Shown here: piece after piece, positions 8,231-16,868 of the stretch
Layout: each line of letters begins with the position of its first letter
Position numbering within the stretch: the stretch's first letter is position 1
NCBI GenBank assembly: GCA_002499945.1
Contig: DKYP01000187.1
Location: 21,041-46,013, forward strand
Direction of reading: 5' to 3'
From: Lachnoclostridium sp. UBA7097
GTDB lineage: Bacteria; Bacillota; Clostridia; Lachnospirales; Lachnospiraceae
Length of the DNA stretch: 24,973 nt
Position numbers and translations under genes: made by a program
The notes under the pieces: model-generated
Database searches by the model: none
Seen by the model: only the letters and a program-made list of their open reading frames with translations
Told to the model about the DNA's origin: nothing

Positions 8231-8593
8231 TTATCCCTCCTCATATTCATCAATTATTTTCCTGATTTCGTCAATATCTTTTTTGCTTAGTTTTTTTCTT
8301 TTTGTAAATGCAATCAGGAATTTTGGCAGCATCCCGCCAAAGTTTTCCTGTATAAACTTCTCCCCCTGCGCCGCCAGGAATTCTTCCCTTCCCATAAGTG
8401 AAGTAACTACCCCGTCCTGGTTTATAAAAATCCCCCTGTCGCAAAGCCTTTTTAACATAGTATACATAGTTGACTTCTTCCAGCCAAATTCTTCTTCACA
8501 CAGCTGCTGTAATTCCCTTGAACGCACTGGTTCGTGTTCCCATATAAGGCTGGCAAATTTCTGTTCCATATCACCTAATTTAAATTGTTCCAT
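8231..8593 (-). CDS. BlaI/MecI/CopY-family transcriptional repressor
   Basis: This 120-residue winged-helix repressor has its DNA-binding domain in the first 75 residues, including the typical KKSTMYTMLKRLCDRG recognition-helix region. A helical C-terminal dimerisation part follows (about 80-120), which is where the partner protease cuts in this family. A longer frame opens at 8629. The ATG at 8593 is chosen because AGGGGG lies 6 nt upstream and the length is then family-normal; the longer version would also start inside the operator region. It forms a two-gene operon with the M56 sensor. The dyad array covering its own promoter strongly suggests autoregulation. Confidence 0.92.
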   Translation of the reverse strand: MEQFKLGDMEQKFASLIWEHEPVRSRELQQLCEEEFGWKKSTMYTMLKRLCDRGIFINQDGVVTSLMGREEFLAAQGEKFIQENFGGMLPKFLIAFTKRKKLSKKDIDEIRKIIDEYEEG

Positions 8594-8617
8594 AAATTTC
8601 CCCCTTTCATCCGTTTG

Positions 8618-8670
8618 GTCTAATACCATTAGACTAATTGTAGTCTAACACTATTAGACCATTTTGTCAA
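8618..8670 (-). promoter_or_regulatory. promoter and operator array of the repressor/sensor operon
   Basis: On the minus strand TTGACA (8670-8665) and TAGACT (8647-8642) are 17 bp apart. Two dyads of the form GTCTAAY-N3-ATTAGAC overlay this promoter: 8643-8659 between and over the promoter boxes, and 8618-8634 downstream in the leader, centred 25 bp apart. The inner half-sites also form TTAGACT/AGTCTAA. A dimeric repressor bound here would block RNA polymerase, as expected for an autoregulated BlaI-type gene. The operator assignment is inference from position and symmetry. Confidence 0.8.
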
Positions 8671-8684
8671 TATAAAAATAAAAA

Positions 8685-8723
8685 ACAGGACACCCTGCAC
8701 ATAATTTTTACAAAGTGTCCTGT
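8685..8723 (-). terminator. Rho-independent terminator of the glycosidase operon
   Basis: ACAGGACAC (8685-8693) pairs perfectly with GTGTCCTGT (8715-8723) around a 21-nt loop. On the minus strand a long T-rich run follows. It sits 43 bp after the GH3 stop codon and directly before the repressor promoter, so it insulates the two units. A T-run on the plus strand too makes it potentially bidirectional. Confidence 0.85.
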
Positions 8724-8766
8724 CTTTTTATTATAATTTACTCCTGTTTTTTCTAATATCTGCTTT

Positions 8767-10857
8767 CTAAAGTGAATTAACCATAAGCCTTATATCCCTT
8801 GATGAACTTCCAATGCAGTATACTGCATTTTCCCAGGTTTCTTCCAGCTGCACTGTAACCTGCTGCCTTTCACCTGCCTTTATAAAGACTTTCGCAAATC
8901 CTTTTAATTCCTGGAAAAACTTTGACCCCTCTTTTCTTACATATACCTGTACAACCTCACTTCCATCATATGCGCCTGTATTTTCTACTGTACAGCAGAT
9001 TTGCTTTTCTGCGGTTTTAAGGCTTGCATCTGAATATTTAAATTCCGTATAAGACAGCCCGTACCCGAAACAGAAACGTGGTTCAACCTGGTATTTGTCA
9101 TTATAACGGTATCCTACATAGCTTCCTTCTTTATAAGCAACTGTTTTCCCGCCTGGAAATTCCCCTAATGCATGGGCGGAACAATCTGTATGTGTCTTAT
9201 AAAATGTTTCCGGAAGCTTACCTGAAGGGTTTACATTGCCAAAAAGTACGTCTGCCAGTGCATTGCCGCCTTCTATTCCTGCATACCAGCTCCATACAAC
9301 TGTATCCACTTGTCCAATCCATTCTTCCATCTCTACAGGGCTTCCTGCTACCATAATAACTATAAGGTCTTTTCTGGCATCCGCAAGCTCTTTGATTAAT
9401 ATGTCCTGCCCATATGGAAGCTTCATATCAGGACGGTCATTACCCTCACAGTCATGTTCATGGTCAAGCCCTCCAACGTAAATAACTGCATCATATTTAT
9501 TTTCACTGGCAAGTTTTACTGCCTCACCACGCAGTTTCCTGCGCTTTTCTTCTAAAAGCTTATCCTTTTCTGCTGTTTCCCTGTTGTCTGCTCTAAGCCC
9601 CTGTCCTCCGTTTTCAAGGCTTGTTTCCTGCCAGTTCCCTGCCTGTGTGTCCTGTCCTTCATCTATACTGCGGCAGTAGCCTTGTGCATAGTCAACCTGC
9701 ACATTGCCGCCAAGATGGCTTTTTAACCCCATTAACGGGGAAATTTCATATAATGCCTTGATTTCTGCACTTCCGCCACCAGCTGCATGAAGGCGCTGTG
9801 CATTTTCACCAACCATAAGTATGCGTTTTAATTTATCTGGTTTAAGAGGCAAAAGCTTGCTGTCATTCTTTAAAAGCACAACCGATTCTCTTGCTGCTTT
9901 TAATGCTTTCTGCCTGTGCTCCTCTGTATTATAAGAACCGCTTTTACGCCTGCCGTCAAACACATGCAGCTTCTGCATAAGCTTCAGAATCCTAAGAACC
10001 TTCTGGTCAACAACTTCTACACTTATCTCACCAGACTCTATTTTCTCTTTAAGCGGGCGTGCCATAAAATAATCATCAAAATCACTTGTTACAGACATTT
10101 CAATATCAAGCTGTGAAAGTGCCGCATCATCTGTACTATGGACACCTCCCCAGTCTGAAATAATTACACCATCAAACCCCCATTCTTCACGGAGCACTTT
10201 CTCCAGAAGGAAACTGCTCTGGCAGCAATGTTCACCATACAATTTATTATAAGCACCCATAACTGTATGGACACCGCCTTTTTTAACAGCATCATAAAAT
10301 GCAGGCAGATATATCTCACGCAATGACTGTTCGTCAACTTCTACTTCTACCCACAAACGCTCTGTTTCCTGGTTATTGGCTGCAAAATGTTTAACACATG
10401 CCGCCACATCCCAGGCTTGCACACCTTTAATATACTCTGCTGCAAGCTGTCCCGTTAAATACGGGTCCTCACTAAAGTATTCAAAATTACGTCCACACAA
10501 AGGGCTGCGCTTAATATTTACACCAGGCCCCAGGATGACATCCTTGCCACGTCCCCTTGTTTCTTCCCCTAAAACACTTCCTATATCGTATGCACATTCC
10601 CTGTTCCATGTTGAAGCAAGTGCACTGTTACATGGAAGATATGTGACATAATCATCACTAAGCCCGGCCGGCCTCCACTCTGCTGGAAAGAACTCCTGCC
10701 GTACACCCATAGGGCCATCTGACATTTTAAGAGGTGGTATGCCAAGCCTTTCTACTCCTGCTGTCTGGAAAAGCTGTGCCCCGTGGATAAGCCCAATCTT
10801 TTCATCAAGTGTTAATTCTTTTAATATTGCCTCTGGCTCTTTCTGGTTATTATTCAT
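8767..10857 (-). CDS. GH3 family beta-glucosidase (cytoplasmic)
   Basis: This 696-residue glycoside hydrolase has no signal peptide. The GH3 N-terminal barrel covers about 10-300: KMSDGPMGVR near 44, RNFEYFSEDPYL near 123-134, KHFAANNQE at 156-164, and the nucleophile aspartate near 235 in VIISDWGGVHS. The C-terminal alpha/beta domain (about 320-550) holds the probable acid/base glutamate near 471 in CEGNDRPD. A fibronectin III-like domain (about 600-696) closes the protein. An unusual hydrophilic insertion (about 395-445, Gln/Glu/Asn-rich) interrupts the second domain. It would remove non-reducing beta-glucose from cello- or xyloglucan oligosaccharides. I chose the ATG at 10857 because AGGA lies 5 nt upstream; ATGs at 10863 and 10890 are also in frame. 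It follows the alpha-xylosidase gene almost directly, so the two are cotranscribed. Confidence 0.92.
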   Translation of the reverse strand: MNNNQKEPEAILKELTLDEKIGLIHGAQLFQTAGVERLGIPPLKMSDGPMGVRQEFFPAEWRPAGLSDDYVTYLPCNSALASTWNRECAYDIGSVLGEETRGRGKDVILGPGVNIKRSPLCGRNFEYFSEDPYLTGQLAAEYIKGVQAWDVAACVKHFAANNQETERLWVEVEVDEQSLREIYLPAFYDAVKKGGVHTVMGAYNKLYGEHCCQSSFLLEKVLREEWGFDGVIISDWGGVHSTDDAALSQLDIEMSVTSDFDDYFMARPLKEKIESGEISVEVVDQKVLRILKLMQKLHVFDGRRKSGSYNTEEHRQKALKAARESVVLLKNDSKLLPLKPDKLKRILMVGENAQRLHAAGGGSAEIKALYEISPLMGLKSHLGGNVQVDYAQGYCRSIDEGQDTQAGNWQETSLENGGQGLRADNRETAEKDKLLEEKRRKLRGEAVKLASENKYDAVIYVGGLDHEHDCEGNDRPDMKLPYGQDILIKELADARKDLIVIMVAGSPVEMEEWIGQVDTVVWSWYAGIEGGNALADVLFGNVNPSGKLPETFYKTHTDCSAHALGEFPGGKTVAYKEGSYVGYRYNDKYQVEPRFCFGYGLSYTEFKYSDASLKTAEKQICCTVENTGAYDGSEVVQVYVRKEGSKFFQELKGFAKVFIKAGERQQVTVQLEETWENAVYCIGSSSRDIRLMVNSL

Positions 10858-10864
10858 TATCATC

Positions 10865-13207
10865 CTAATCAATCCCCACTTCAATTCCAATTATGGTACT
10901 GCCCTTTGCAACTGTTATAATTCCGTCCCCGTTAATAGAGGCATCTTCTGTACCAGATACATTTAATACTTTTTTATTAATAAACTGTAATTTATAATCA
11001 TATTCCGCTTTAGAATTTATTGTTACTTTATTGCCATCTTTCTTTAATGTAACCTCTGCCACTTTTTCTTCATTCTGGTATACACATGAATGTGCTTCTT
11101 CTTTAAGGTTATATACCTTTAATAACATTTCCCCTGCATATGGTGCATCTGCGGAGCCTGTCTTTGTGCTTGTTGGAAGAATTGTATTTTCACGTACCAT
11201 AAGTGGTATTGACATATAGCCATGCTGTTCCTTCTGGAAACATCCTCCCTGTACTTCCTCCCCTGTCAGGTAATTTGTCCATGTCCCTTCTGGAAGGTAA
11301 TATTCTACCCTGCCCTCATCATTAAATATTGGTGCTACAAGCAGGCTGTCCCCTAACATATACTGCTGGTCAAGATAATTACATGCCTTATCTTCCTGGT
11401 ATTCTAATATCATACTGCGCATAACAGGAATGCCAGTTTCTGATGTATATACGGCCATGCTGTACAAATATGGCATGAGTTCTATTTTAAGCTTTGTAAA
11501 GAAGCGTACAACTTCAACCGCCTCATCATCATATGCCCATGGCACACGGTAAGAAGTGCTTCCATGCAGGCGGCTGTGTGAGGACAGAAGCCCGAATGCT
11601 GCCCAGCGTTTATATACATCTGCTGTAGAAGTATTTTCAAAACCGCCAATATCATGGCTCCAGTACCCAAAGCCCGACATTGTAAGGGATAATCCGCCAC
11701 GCAAGCTTTCTGCCATTGCCTCATATGTTGACCAGCAGTCACCGCCCCAGTGTACAGGGAATTTCTGGCCGCCAGCTGTTGCAGAACGTGCAAATAAAAC
11801 TGCCTGCCCTTCCCCTTTCTTACGTTTAAGAAGTTCAAATACACATTTGTTATATAAATAAGTATAGAAGTTGTGCATCCCTTCTGGTTCTGAACCATCT
11901 GCATACTGTACATTCTCTGCTGGTATTCTTTCACCAAAGTCTGTCTTAAAACAGTCCACACCCATATCAAGAAGTACCTCTAACTTCTGCTGGTACCACT
12001 TATATGCATCAGGATTTGTGAAATCTACCAGTGCCATGCCAGGCTGCCACATATCCCACTGCCATACATCACCGTTTGTACGTTTTACAAAATACCCTTT
12101 TTCCATGCCCTCTTTAAAAAGATATGACTCCTGCCCGATATACGGGTTAATCCATACACAGATTTTTAATCCCTTATCATGTATACGTCCAAGCATCCCT
12201 TCTGGGTCCGGGAATACACGGCTGTCCCATATAAAGTCACTCCAGTGGAATTCTTTCATCCAGAAACAGTCAAAATGGAATACCTGCAGCGGGATATTAC
12301 GTTCTGCCATACCATCAATAAAGCTCATAACCGTTTCTTCATCATAATTAGTTGTAAAGGAAGTTGACAGCCACAAACCAAATGTCCACTGTGGCAGAAG
12401 TGCCGGCTTGCCCGTCAGGTCTGTATAATGCATAAGCACTTCTTTCATGGAAGGGCCATTTATAAAGAAATAATCAAGGCTTTCACCCTTTACACTAAAC
12501 TCTACTTTGGACACCTGTTCTGTGCCAGCTTCAAATGATACTTTGCCAGGATGGTTTACAAATACACCATAACCCTTGTTAGTAAGGTAAAATGGAATAT
12601 TTTTATAAGACTGGTAAGTGCTTGTGCCCCCGTCTTCATTCCATATATCTACACTCTGCCCGTTCTTTACAAAAGCTGTAAAGCGTTCACCAAGCCCGTA
12701 TACCAATTCCCCGGCAGATAATGCAAGCTGCTGGCGCATATATGCATCATCCGGCCCTTTATCATATGCATAGCCCTTCCAGTCTGTTTTCATATAAGCA
12801 AGGTCCCTGCCGCTGCTTGAAGATATAACCTTCCCGCCACGCTCATATGACATGCTCCAGTCTTCTTTTGTAATTACAAGGGAAAGGCTTCCAGATATAA
12901 CACGTATTTTTTCCTCATCTTCTTCCACTGAAAGCGGCTGGTTCTTTATGTCCTGTAATTCAAATTCTGGCCCTTTCTTTAGTACCCCCAGATGGTGGCT
13001 TGTCTTTACACGTATAACCTCTGGCATTGGTGAAGTAACCTCCACTGTCAGGTTAATGCCCCCTAATGTGTCACCACGGTGGTTAATCCTTGTTGTTGGT
13101 GCACATATTACCACCCTGTCCTCTTCCTTCTTAATAAAATAAGCCTGTTTTGGTGCAAAACACTCATAACCTTCTTTTTGCAGCCAGCATCCATTTCCAA
13201 AAATCAT
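10865..13207 (-). CDS. GH31 family alpha-xylosidase (YicI-like)
   Basis: This 780-residue cytoplasmic glycoside hydrolase (no signal peptide) probably releases alpha-linked xylose from the non-reducing end of xyloglucan oligosaccharides or isoprimeverose. An N-terminal beta-sandwich (about 1-250) precedes the barrel. The catalytic nucleophile is D423 in CFKTDFGERIP and the acid/base is D490 in HWGGDCW. KTDFGERIP is the version seen in E. coli YicI and separates xylosidases from the usual GH31 alpha-glucosidases. The downstream SGFGYWSHDIGGFE motif is also conserved. The start codon has GGAGGG about 8 nt upstream, within the last codons of the chemoreceptor gene (1-nt gap), and the gene runs into the GH3 gene. 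Hydrolysis of another alpha-glycoside is possible but less likely. Confidence 0.93.
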   Translation of the reverse strand: MIFGNGCWLQKEGYECFAPKQAYFIKKEEDRVVICAPTTRINHRGDTLGGINLTVEVTSPMPEVIRVKTSHHLGVLKKGPEFELQDIKNQPLSVEEDEEKIRVISGSLSLVITKEDWSMSYERGGKVISSSSGRDLAYMKTDWKGYAYDKGPDDAYMRQQLALSAGELVYGLGERFTAFVKNGQSVDIWNEDGGTSTYQSYKNIPFYLTNKGYGVFVNHPGKVSFEAGTEQVSKVEFSVKGESLDYFFINGPSMKEVLMHYTDLTGKPALLPQWTFGLWLSTSFTTNYDEETVMSFIDGMAERNIPLQVFHFDCFWMKEFHWSDFIWDSRVFPDPEGMLGRIHDKGLKICVWINPYIGQESYLFKEGMEKGYFVKRTNGDVWQWDMWQPGMALVDFTNPDAYKWYQQKLEVLLDMGVDCFKTDFGERIPAENVQYADGSEPEGMHNFYTYLYNKCVFELLKRKKGEGQAVLFARSATAGGQKFPVHWGGDCWSTYEAMAESLRGGLSLTMSGFGYWSHDIGGFENTSTADVYKRWAAFGLLSSHSRLHGSTSYRVPWAYDDEAVEVVRFFTKLKIELMPYLYSMAVYTSETGIPVMRSMILEYQEDKACNYLDQQYMLGDSLLVAPIFNDEGRVEYYLPEGTWTNYLTGEEVQGGCFQKEQHGYMSIPLMVRENTILPTSTKTGSADAPYAGEMLLKVYNLKEEAHSCVYQNEEKVAEVTLKKDGNKVTINSKAEYDYKLQFINKKVLNVSGTEDASINGDGIITVAKGSTIIGIEVGID

Positions 13208-13208
13208 T

Positions 13209-14954
13209 TTAATTTCCCTCCTGCTCTTTTATATGAAAAATTCCAATCTGTCCCTCCAGGACTGCGGCTAAGTCTTTTAATGTTGCCGCCTCCTGTGTAA
13301 TCTGCCTTACACGTTCGTCCAATTCTGCTGTGGACGCTGCTGTTTCCTCACTGGCAGCAGCATTTTCCTCAGATATGGCAGACAAAGATGCAATCACATT
13401 TACAATCTGCCCTCTGGAAGTATCAAGAACCCCCGATTTTATTTTTATAAGTTCCATCTTTTCAAGGGAATCTTTTATACCCCGGCTAACTGTTTCAAAA
13501 CGGACATCTGTTTCCATAAGTTTTTCCTTCTGGCTTGCCACAATGCCCACAACCTGTTCCATTGAATTAACCATAGTTTCTGCATCATTTAAAAGCATAT
13601 ATATAACCTGTTCAATCTGCTGTGCAGAAGTACTTGACTGTTCTGCAAGCTTTTGTATCTGTGTTGCCACAACTGCAAACCCACGGCCCTGCTCACCAGC
13701 ACGTGCTGCCTCAATAGAAGCATTTAATGACAAAAGATTAGTTTCATCAGCAATAGATGTAATCATTTCAATTGCCTGCTGGATTTTCTGTGCAGATGCA
13801 TTTGTTGTCTGTATCTGCTCTGCAATAACATCAATAGCACCAGTAGTTTTTTCTGTATACTCAGACAGTTCTGTTAAAATCCTGTTTACCTCTTCACCCG
13901 CCACTCCTACTTCCTTTGTAATCTGTGACATAGAAGATATATCCTCTGTCATCTCACTTATAATACTGCCCATATTTTCTATATCCTGCATTGCATCACC
14001 AGTTTCCTCCGCCTGGGAAACTGCACCAGCAGAAATCTCACTAATTGCCCTGTCGACCTCAGCAGATTCCTTGCTTGTAAGTTTTGCTGCCTCCTCAAGC
14101 CCCGTGGCAGACTGGTTAAGCACTTCTGTAGAGTGTTGTATACTTCCAATCATGCCACGCAGTGAAGTACGCAGTTTTGCAACACCTGCAAGCATAGCCC
14201 CGATTTCATCATTGCGCCTGCCAGCTTTGCCTTCATCCTGCCCTGCCAGGTTGCCATCTGCCACTTTGCCAAATACATCCATCATATGCTTTAACGGCCT
14301 TGCAATAGAGCCTGCCATTATAACACCCAGAAGAAGTGCTGCTATGGTAACTGCCACACTTAAAAGAACCATTTTCACCGCATCTGAAGCTAACTGTGCA
14401 TTTACATCTGCACTCTTCTTGCCAGTAAATATCATTCCGCCTACAGAACCATCTTCATTAAGGACCGGCATATAATAGCCATAATAATGCATGCTGCCAA
14501 TTTCCACATCTTCAGAGAAATACTCCTTTCCCTGTTTTAATACAGCCTCTTCTGCCCGGCTGTCCGCCCCGCTTGTTATACGCACGTTATCTTTGTCCAA
14601 AAGCGATGTAACTATTACATTATTGCCATAATACAAGGAAACATCTATGCCAGAATCCTTGCTTAATTTATCCACAAGGCTGTAATTGCCACTGACTACA
14701 AATGTGCCCTTAATAACATTGCCGGATTCAAGCATGGTAAAATCACCATTCCCAGCTGCATCATATGCGCCCTGCACCGCTAATGAAACACTCTTTAAAC
14801 CGTTATAAATCTCATTTTTAAGGCTCTTTTTTAAATTTCCCTGTCCGTAAACCGTTAAAATAATACCCAGTAAAACAACTGGCAATACCGACATCCCCAC
14901 AAGCTTTACAACTATGCCAGCCTTTATTACAGGTTTTTTCTTCTCTGTTCCCAT
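13209..14954 (-). CDS. methyl-accepting chemotaxis protein
   Basis: This 581-residue chemoreceptor has transmembrane helix 1 at about 14-36 and an external sensor at about 37-193. The sensor resembles the single-Cache class (…SGIDVSLYYGNNVIVTSL… and YYGYYMPVLNEDGSVGGMIF). Transmembrane helix 2 is at about 194-216 and a HAMP domain at about 217-270. A long coiled-coil signalling domain has its conserved hairpin tip near 400-432 (ADETNLLSLNASIEAARAGE, then QGRGFAVVA). Methylation-type Gln/Glu/Ala/Ser patches flank it near 300-320 and 520-550. There is no C-terminal CheR-binding pentapeptide. It lies inside the glycosidase operon, 49 bp after the solute-binding lipoprotein gene and 1 bp before the GH31 gene. 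Its ligand may therefore be a sugar or the loaded lipoprotein (inference). GGAGGAG precedes the ATG. Confidence 0.95.
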   Translation of the reverse strand: MGTEKKKPVIKAGIVVKLVGMSVLPVVLLGIILTVYGQGNLKKSLKNEIYNGLKSVSLAVQGAYDAAGNGDFTMLESGNVIKGTFVVSGNYSLVDKLSKDSGIDVSLYYGNNVIVTSLLDKDNVRITSGADSRAEEAVLKQGKEYFSEDVEIGSMHYYGYYMPVLNEDGSVGGMIFTGKKSADVNAQLASDAVKMVLLSVAVTIAALLLGVIMAGSIARPLKHMMDVFGKVADGNLAGQDEGKAGRRNDEIGAMLAGVAKLRTSLRGMIGSIQHSTEVLNQSATGLEEAAKLTSKESAEVDRAISEISAGAVSQAEETGDAMQDIENMGSIISEMTEDISSMSQITKEVGVAGEEVNRILTELSEYTEKTTGAIDVIAEQIQTTNASAQKIQQAIEMITSIADETNLLSLNASIEAARAGEQGRGFAVVATQIQKLAEQSSTSAQQIEQVIYMLLNDAETMVNSMEQVVGIVASQKEKLMETDVRFETVSRGIKDSLEKMELIKIKSGVLDTSRGQIVNVIASLSAISEENAAASEETAASTAELDERVRQITQEAATLKDLAAVLEGQIGIFHIKEQEGN

Positions 14955-14978
14955 AATCTCCTCCGCTCATCATTTTCC

Positions 14979-15003
14979 CAGGCTGAAAGGATTTTCCAGC
15001 CTG
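14979..15003 (-). promoter_or_regulatory. intercistronic hairpin directly after the lipoprotein stop codon
   Basis: CAGGCTG (14979-14985) pairs with CAGCCTG (14997-15003), extended by AAA/TTT with one bulged base, giving about 10 bp of stem. It begins immediately after the stop codon of the solute-binding lipoprotein, and no U-run follows. It therefore looks like an mRNA-stabilising or partial attenuation element, which would keep lipoprotein mRNA more abundant than the downstream chemoreceptor and enzymes. That role is inferred. Confidence 0.6.
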
Positions 15004-16761
15004 TTACTCCTCTGAAGCCTTACGCAGTGCAGCTTCCCTCCTGCACCATCTGGCACATTCCTTATATCCTGCCCTGTCTGCATCCCTGCGCATCCTGGCA
15101 ATCTTCTGCGCAAATTCCTTTTCTGTTTCTGCAAAAATACTGTCCCATGAACCATTACGTATAATTTCCGTTACTTTACCCCATTTTTCACCTAAATTAT
15201 CTGGTTTTGTACTTGCTGTATATGTATTTGGCTTTGAAACAGAATACTTAAAACCAGTTAAATATTCCTTTGCAGATACTGCCCCGGTTTCTTCTCTCCA
15301 GCTTTTTTCTATATCACTTACAGACATCTTTATTACATTCGGCCATGATGTATAAGAATATGCCTGTCCATTTGATTCAGGATTTGTAGTATTTATAGTC
15401 CATGTTGTATTATTAAACTGTGGTATGCCATCCTGCCAGACACCAGTAAAACCTGAATCTTCCGGCATTTCTATAGTTTCACCTTTAAGGGCCTGGTATC
15501 CCAGGTCAAGCAGGCATGTATTCTTTTCAAGGTCATAATCCCAGCCAACGCCTTTTGGCCCATATTCAGTTGTAAGCCGTCCTTCTGGTGTACAAAGCCA
15601 GTTTACTACTGCCATTACAAGTTCCGGGTATTTTGTCTTTGAGCCGATTGTCCATAAACGGTTCCCGCCATTTTCATTAAGTCCGTACACAAGTGTATTC
15701 TGGTTCTTTGCTGCAAGCGGAAGCATTATTTTGCCGTCTGCAGTATGGTTTACAGAATTATATTGTGGTGCTGCAAGCCAGCCAAAAATACAGAAAAACG
15801 CCGCCCCATCCTGGTAATCTTCTACACATCCCCCATATCCTTGTGTCCTTGATTCAGGGTCAAGCAGGCCATTACGGTACAATTCATTATAAAAACGCAG
15901 CACACGTATATAACTGCCATCCTCTTCAAGACAGCCTTCAAAGCTCCCATCACTAACATTATACAAACCCACACCAAATTCATCCATGCCAAAGAAATTT
16001 GTACATGTAGATTTTGCAAACATCATCATATCCCCGTCCCAGTCAGCAAATAAGGATACACCATAAGTTTCCCTGCCTGTATCAGATACCGGGCAGGCTT
16101 CTTTCATTTGTTTTAAAACATCTACATAGTCCTCTAACTCATTTACCTCTGGCTTTCCAATCTGTTCATACAAATCCCAGCGGATATCAGGATGGTAATC
16201 AAAATCCCCAAATTCGCCGCTTTCTGCTGCAACATCATAGCCAAACCCATAAATATGGGCACCGGAATTTTTCCTGTTTTTCTCCAGTGCTTTTCCCATA
16301 TGTCCCTTCATATATACGCCATAATTATCCAGTACCCCGTTTTTCTCCCAGTCCAGTAAAAAACCATTATCTATTGCTGAATGGTACTGGTCTGAATCTG
16401 TCCCCCATATAATAATATCCCCAAGGTCTCCTCTTTCTGCCTGCTGTTCATAAAAACCTTCACTTCCATCATATACAAAATCCAGCTTTACATTAAACTT
16501 ATCAAGCAAAATCTTTGCAAACCACCCCTTCTGTTCACCATAATAACCACTAAGCTGTGAATAAACACGCAGGGTCACAGTTTCCTCAGGGATAATCCCT
16601 GTTAAATCCGCTTCAGTCCCGTCATTTCCACTTATCTGTGTAACTTCCACCTTCTGGCTGTTTTGCCCCGTCTGCCCTGTCTGTGTATCCTTACTGCCAC
16701 TACAGCCACATAAAAGCATTGCGGCAAACAAAACAGCATATATACAGCCCCTTCTCCTCAA
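15004..16761 (-). CDS. extracellular solute-binding lipoprotein 1 (LplA-like, family 1)
   Basis: This 585-residue surface lipoprotein has a signal sequence with basic start RRR, hydrophobic core 7-17 and lipobox LCGC, with lipidation at Cys20. A Gly/Gln/Thr-rich linker (21-60) leads into a solute-binding fold; recognisable stretches include GWFAKILLDKFN near 79-90, RGDLGDIII and GLLDPESRTQGYGG. It is a paralogue of the lipoprotein at 20440-22185. The gene starts with TTG: GGAGG lies 8 nt upstream and no ATG is suitably placed. It heads the operon with the chemoreceptor, alpha-xylosidase and beta-glucosidase, suggesting capture of a xylosylated gluco-oligosaccharide. No permease genes are adjacent. 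Confidence 0.9.
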   Translation of the reverse strand: MRRRGCIYAVLFAAMLLCGCSGSKDTQTGQTGQNSQKVEVTQISGNDGTEADLTGIIPEETVTLRVYSQLSGYYGEQKGWFAKILLDKFNVKLDFVYDGSEGFYEQQAERGDLGDIIIWGTDSDQYHSAIDNGFLLDWEKNGVLDNYGVYMKGHMGKALEKNRKNSGAHIYGFGYDVAAESGEFGDFDYHPDIRWDLYEQIGKPEVNELEDYVDVLKQMKEACPVSDTGRETYGVSLFADWDGDMMMFAKSTCTNFFGMDEFGVGLYNVSDGSFEGCLEEDGSYIRVLRFYNELYRNGLLDPESRTQGYGGCVEDYQDGAAFFCIFGWLAAPQYNSVNHTADGKIMLPLAAKNQNTLVYGLNENGGNRLWTIGSKTKYPELVMAVVNWLCTPEGRLTTEYGPKGVGWDYDLEKNTCLLDLGYQALKGETIEMPEDSGFTGVWQDGIPQFNNTTWTINTTNPESNGQAYSYTSWPNVIKMSVSDIEKSWREETGAVSAKEYLTGFKYSVSKPNTYTASTKPDNLGEKWGKVTEIIRNGSWDSIFAETEKEFAQKIARMRRDADRAGYKECARWCRREAALRKASEE

Positions 16762-16803
16762 TTATAAATCCTCCTTTTCACGTACAGACTATGTTTTATA
16801 CTG

Positions 16804-16812
16804 ATTATAGCA
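16804..16812 (-). promoter_or_regulatory. extended -10 promoter of the lipoprotein 1 operon
   Basis: On the minus strand TGCTATAAT is a perfect extended -10 (TGn-TATAAT) about 42 bp upstream of the TTG start. No good -35 was seen, which suits an activator-dependent or extended -10 promoter. Confidence 0.6.
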
Positions 16813-16868
16813 AAGAATATATCTAAAAAATACATTAAAAATCATACATAAAACATATACCTTTTAGG

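Noticed and set aside
11482..11970. 162-codon open frame on the minus strand
   Set aside because: It lies in another frame within the GH31 gene, across its catalytic region, and has no independent start signals.
13330..14475. 381-codon open frame on the plus strand
   Set aside because: It is exactly antisense to the chemoreceptor gene, has Ser/Ala-rich low-complexity translation and no ribosome binding site; it arises from the codon bias of the real gene.
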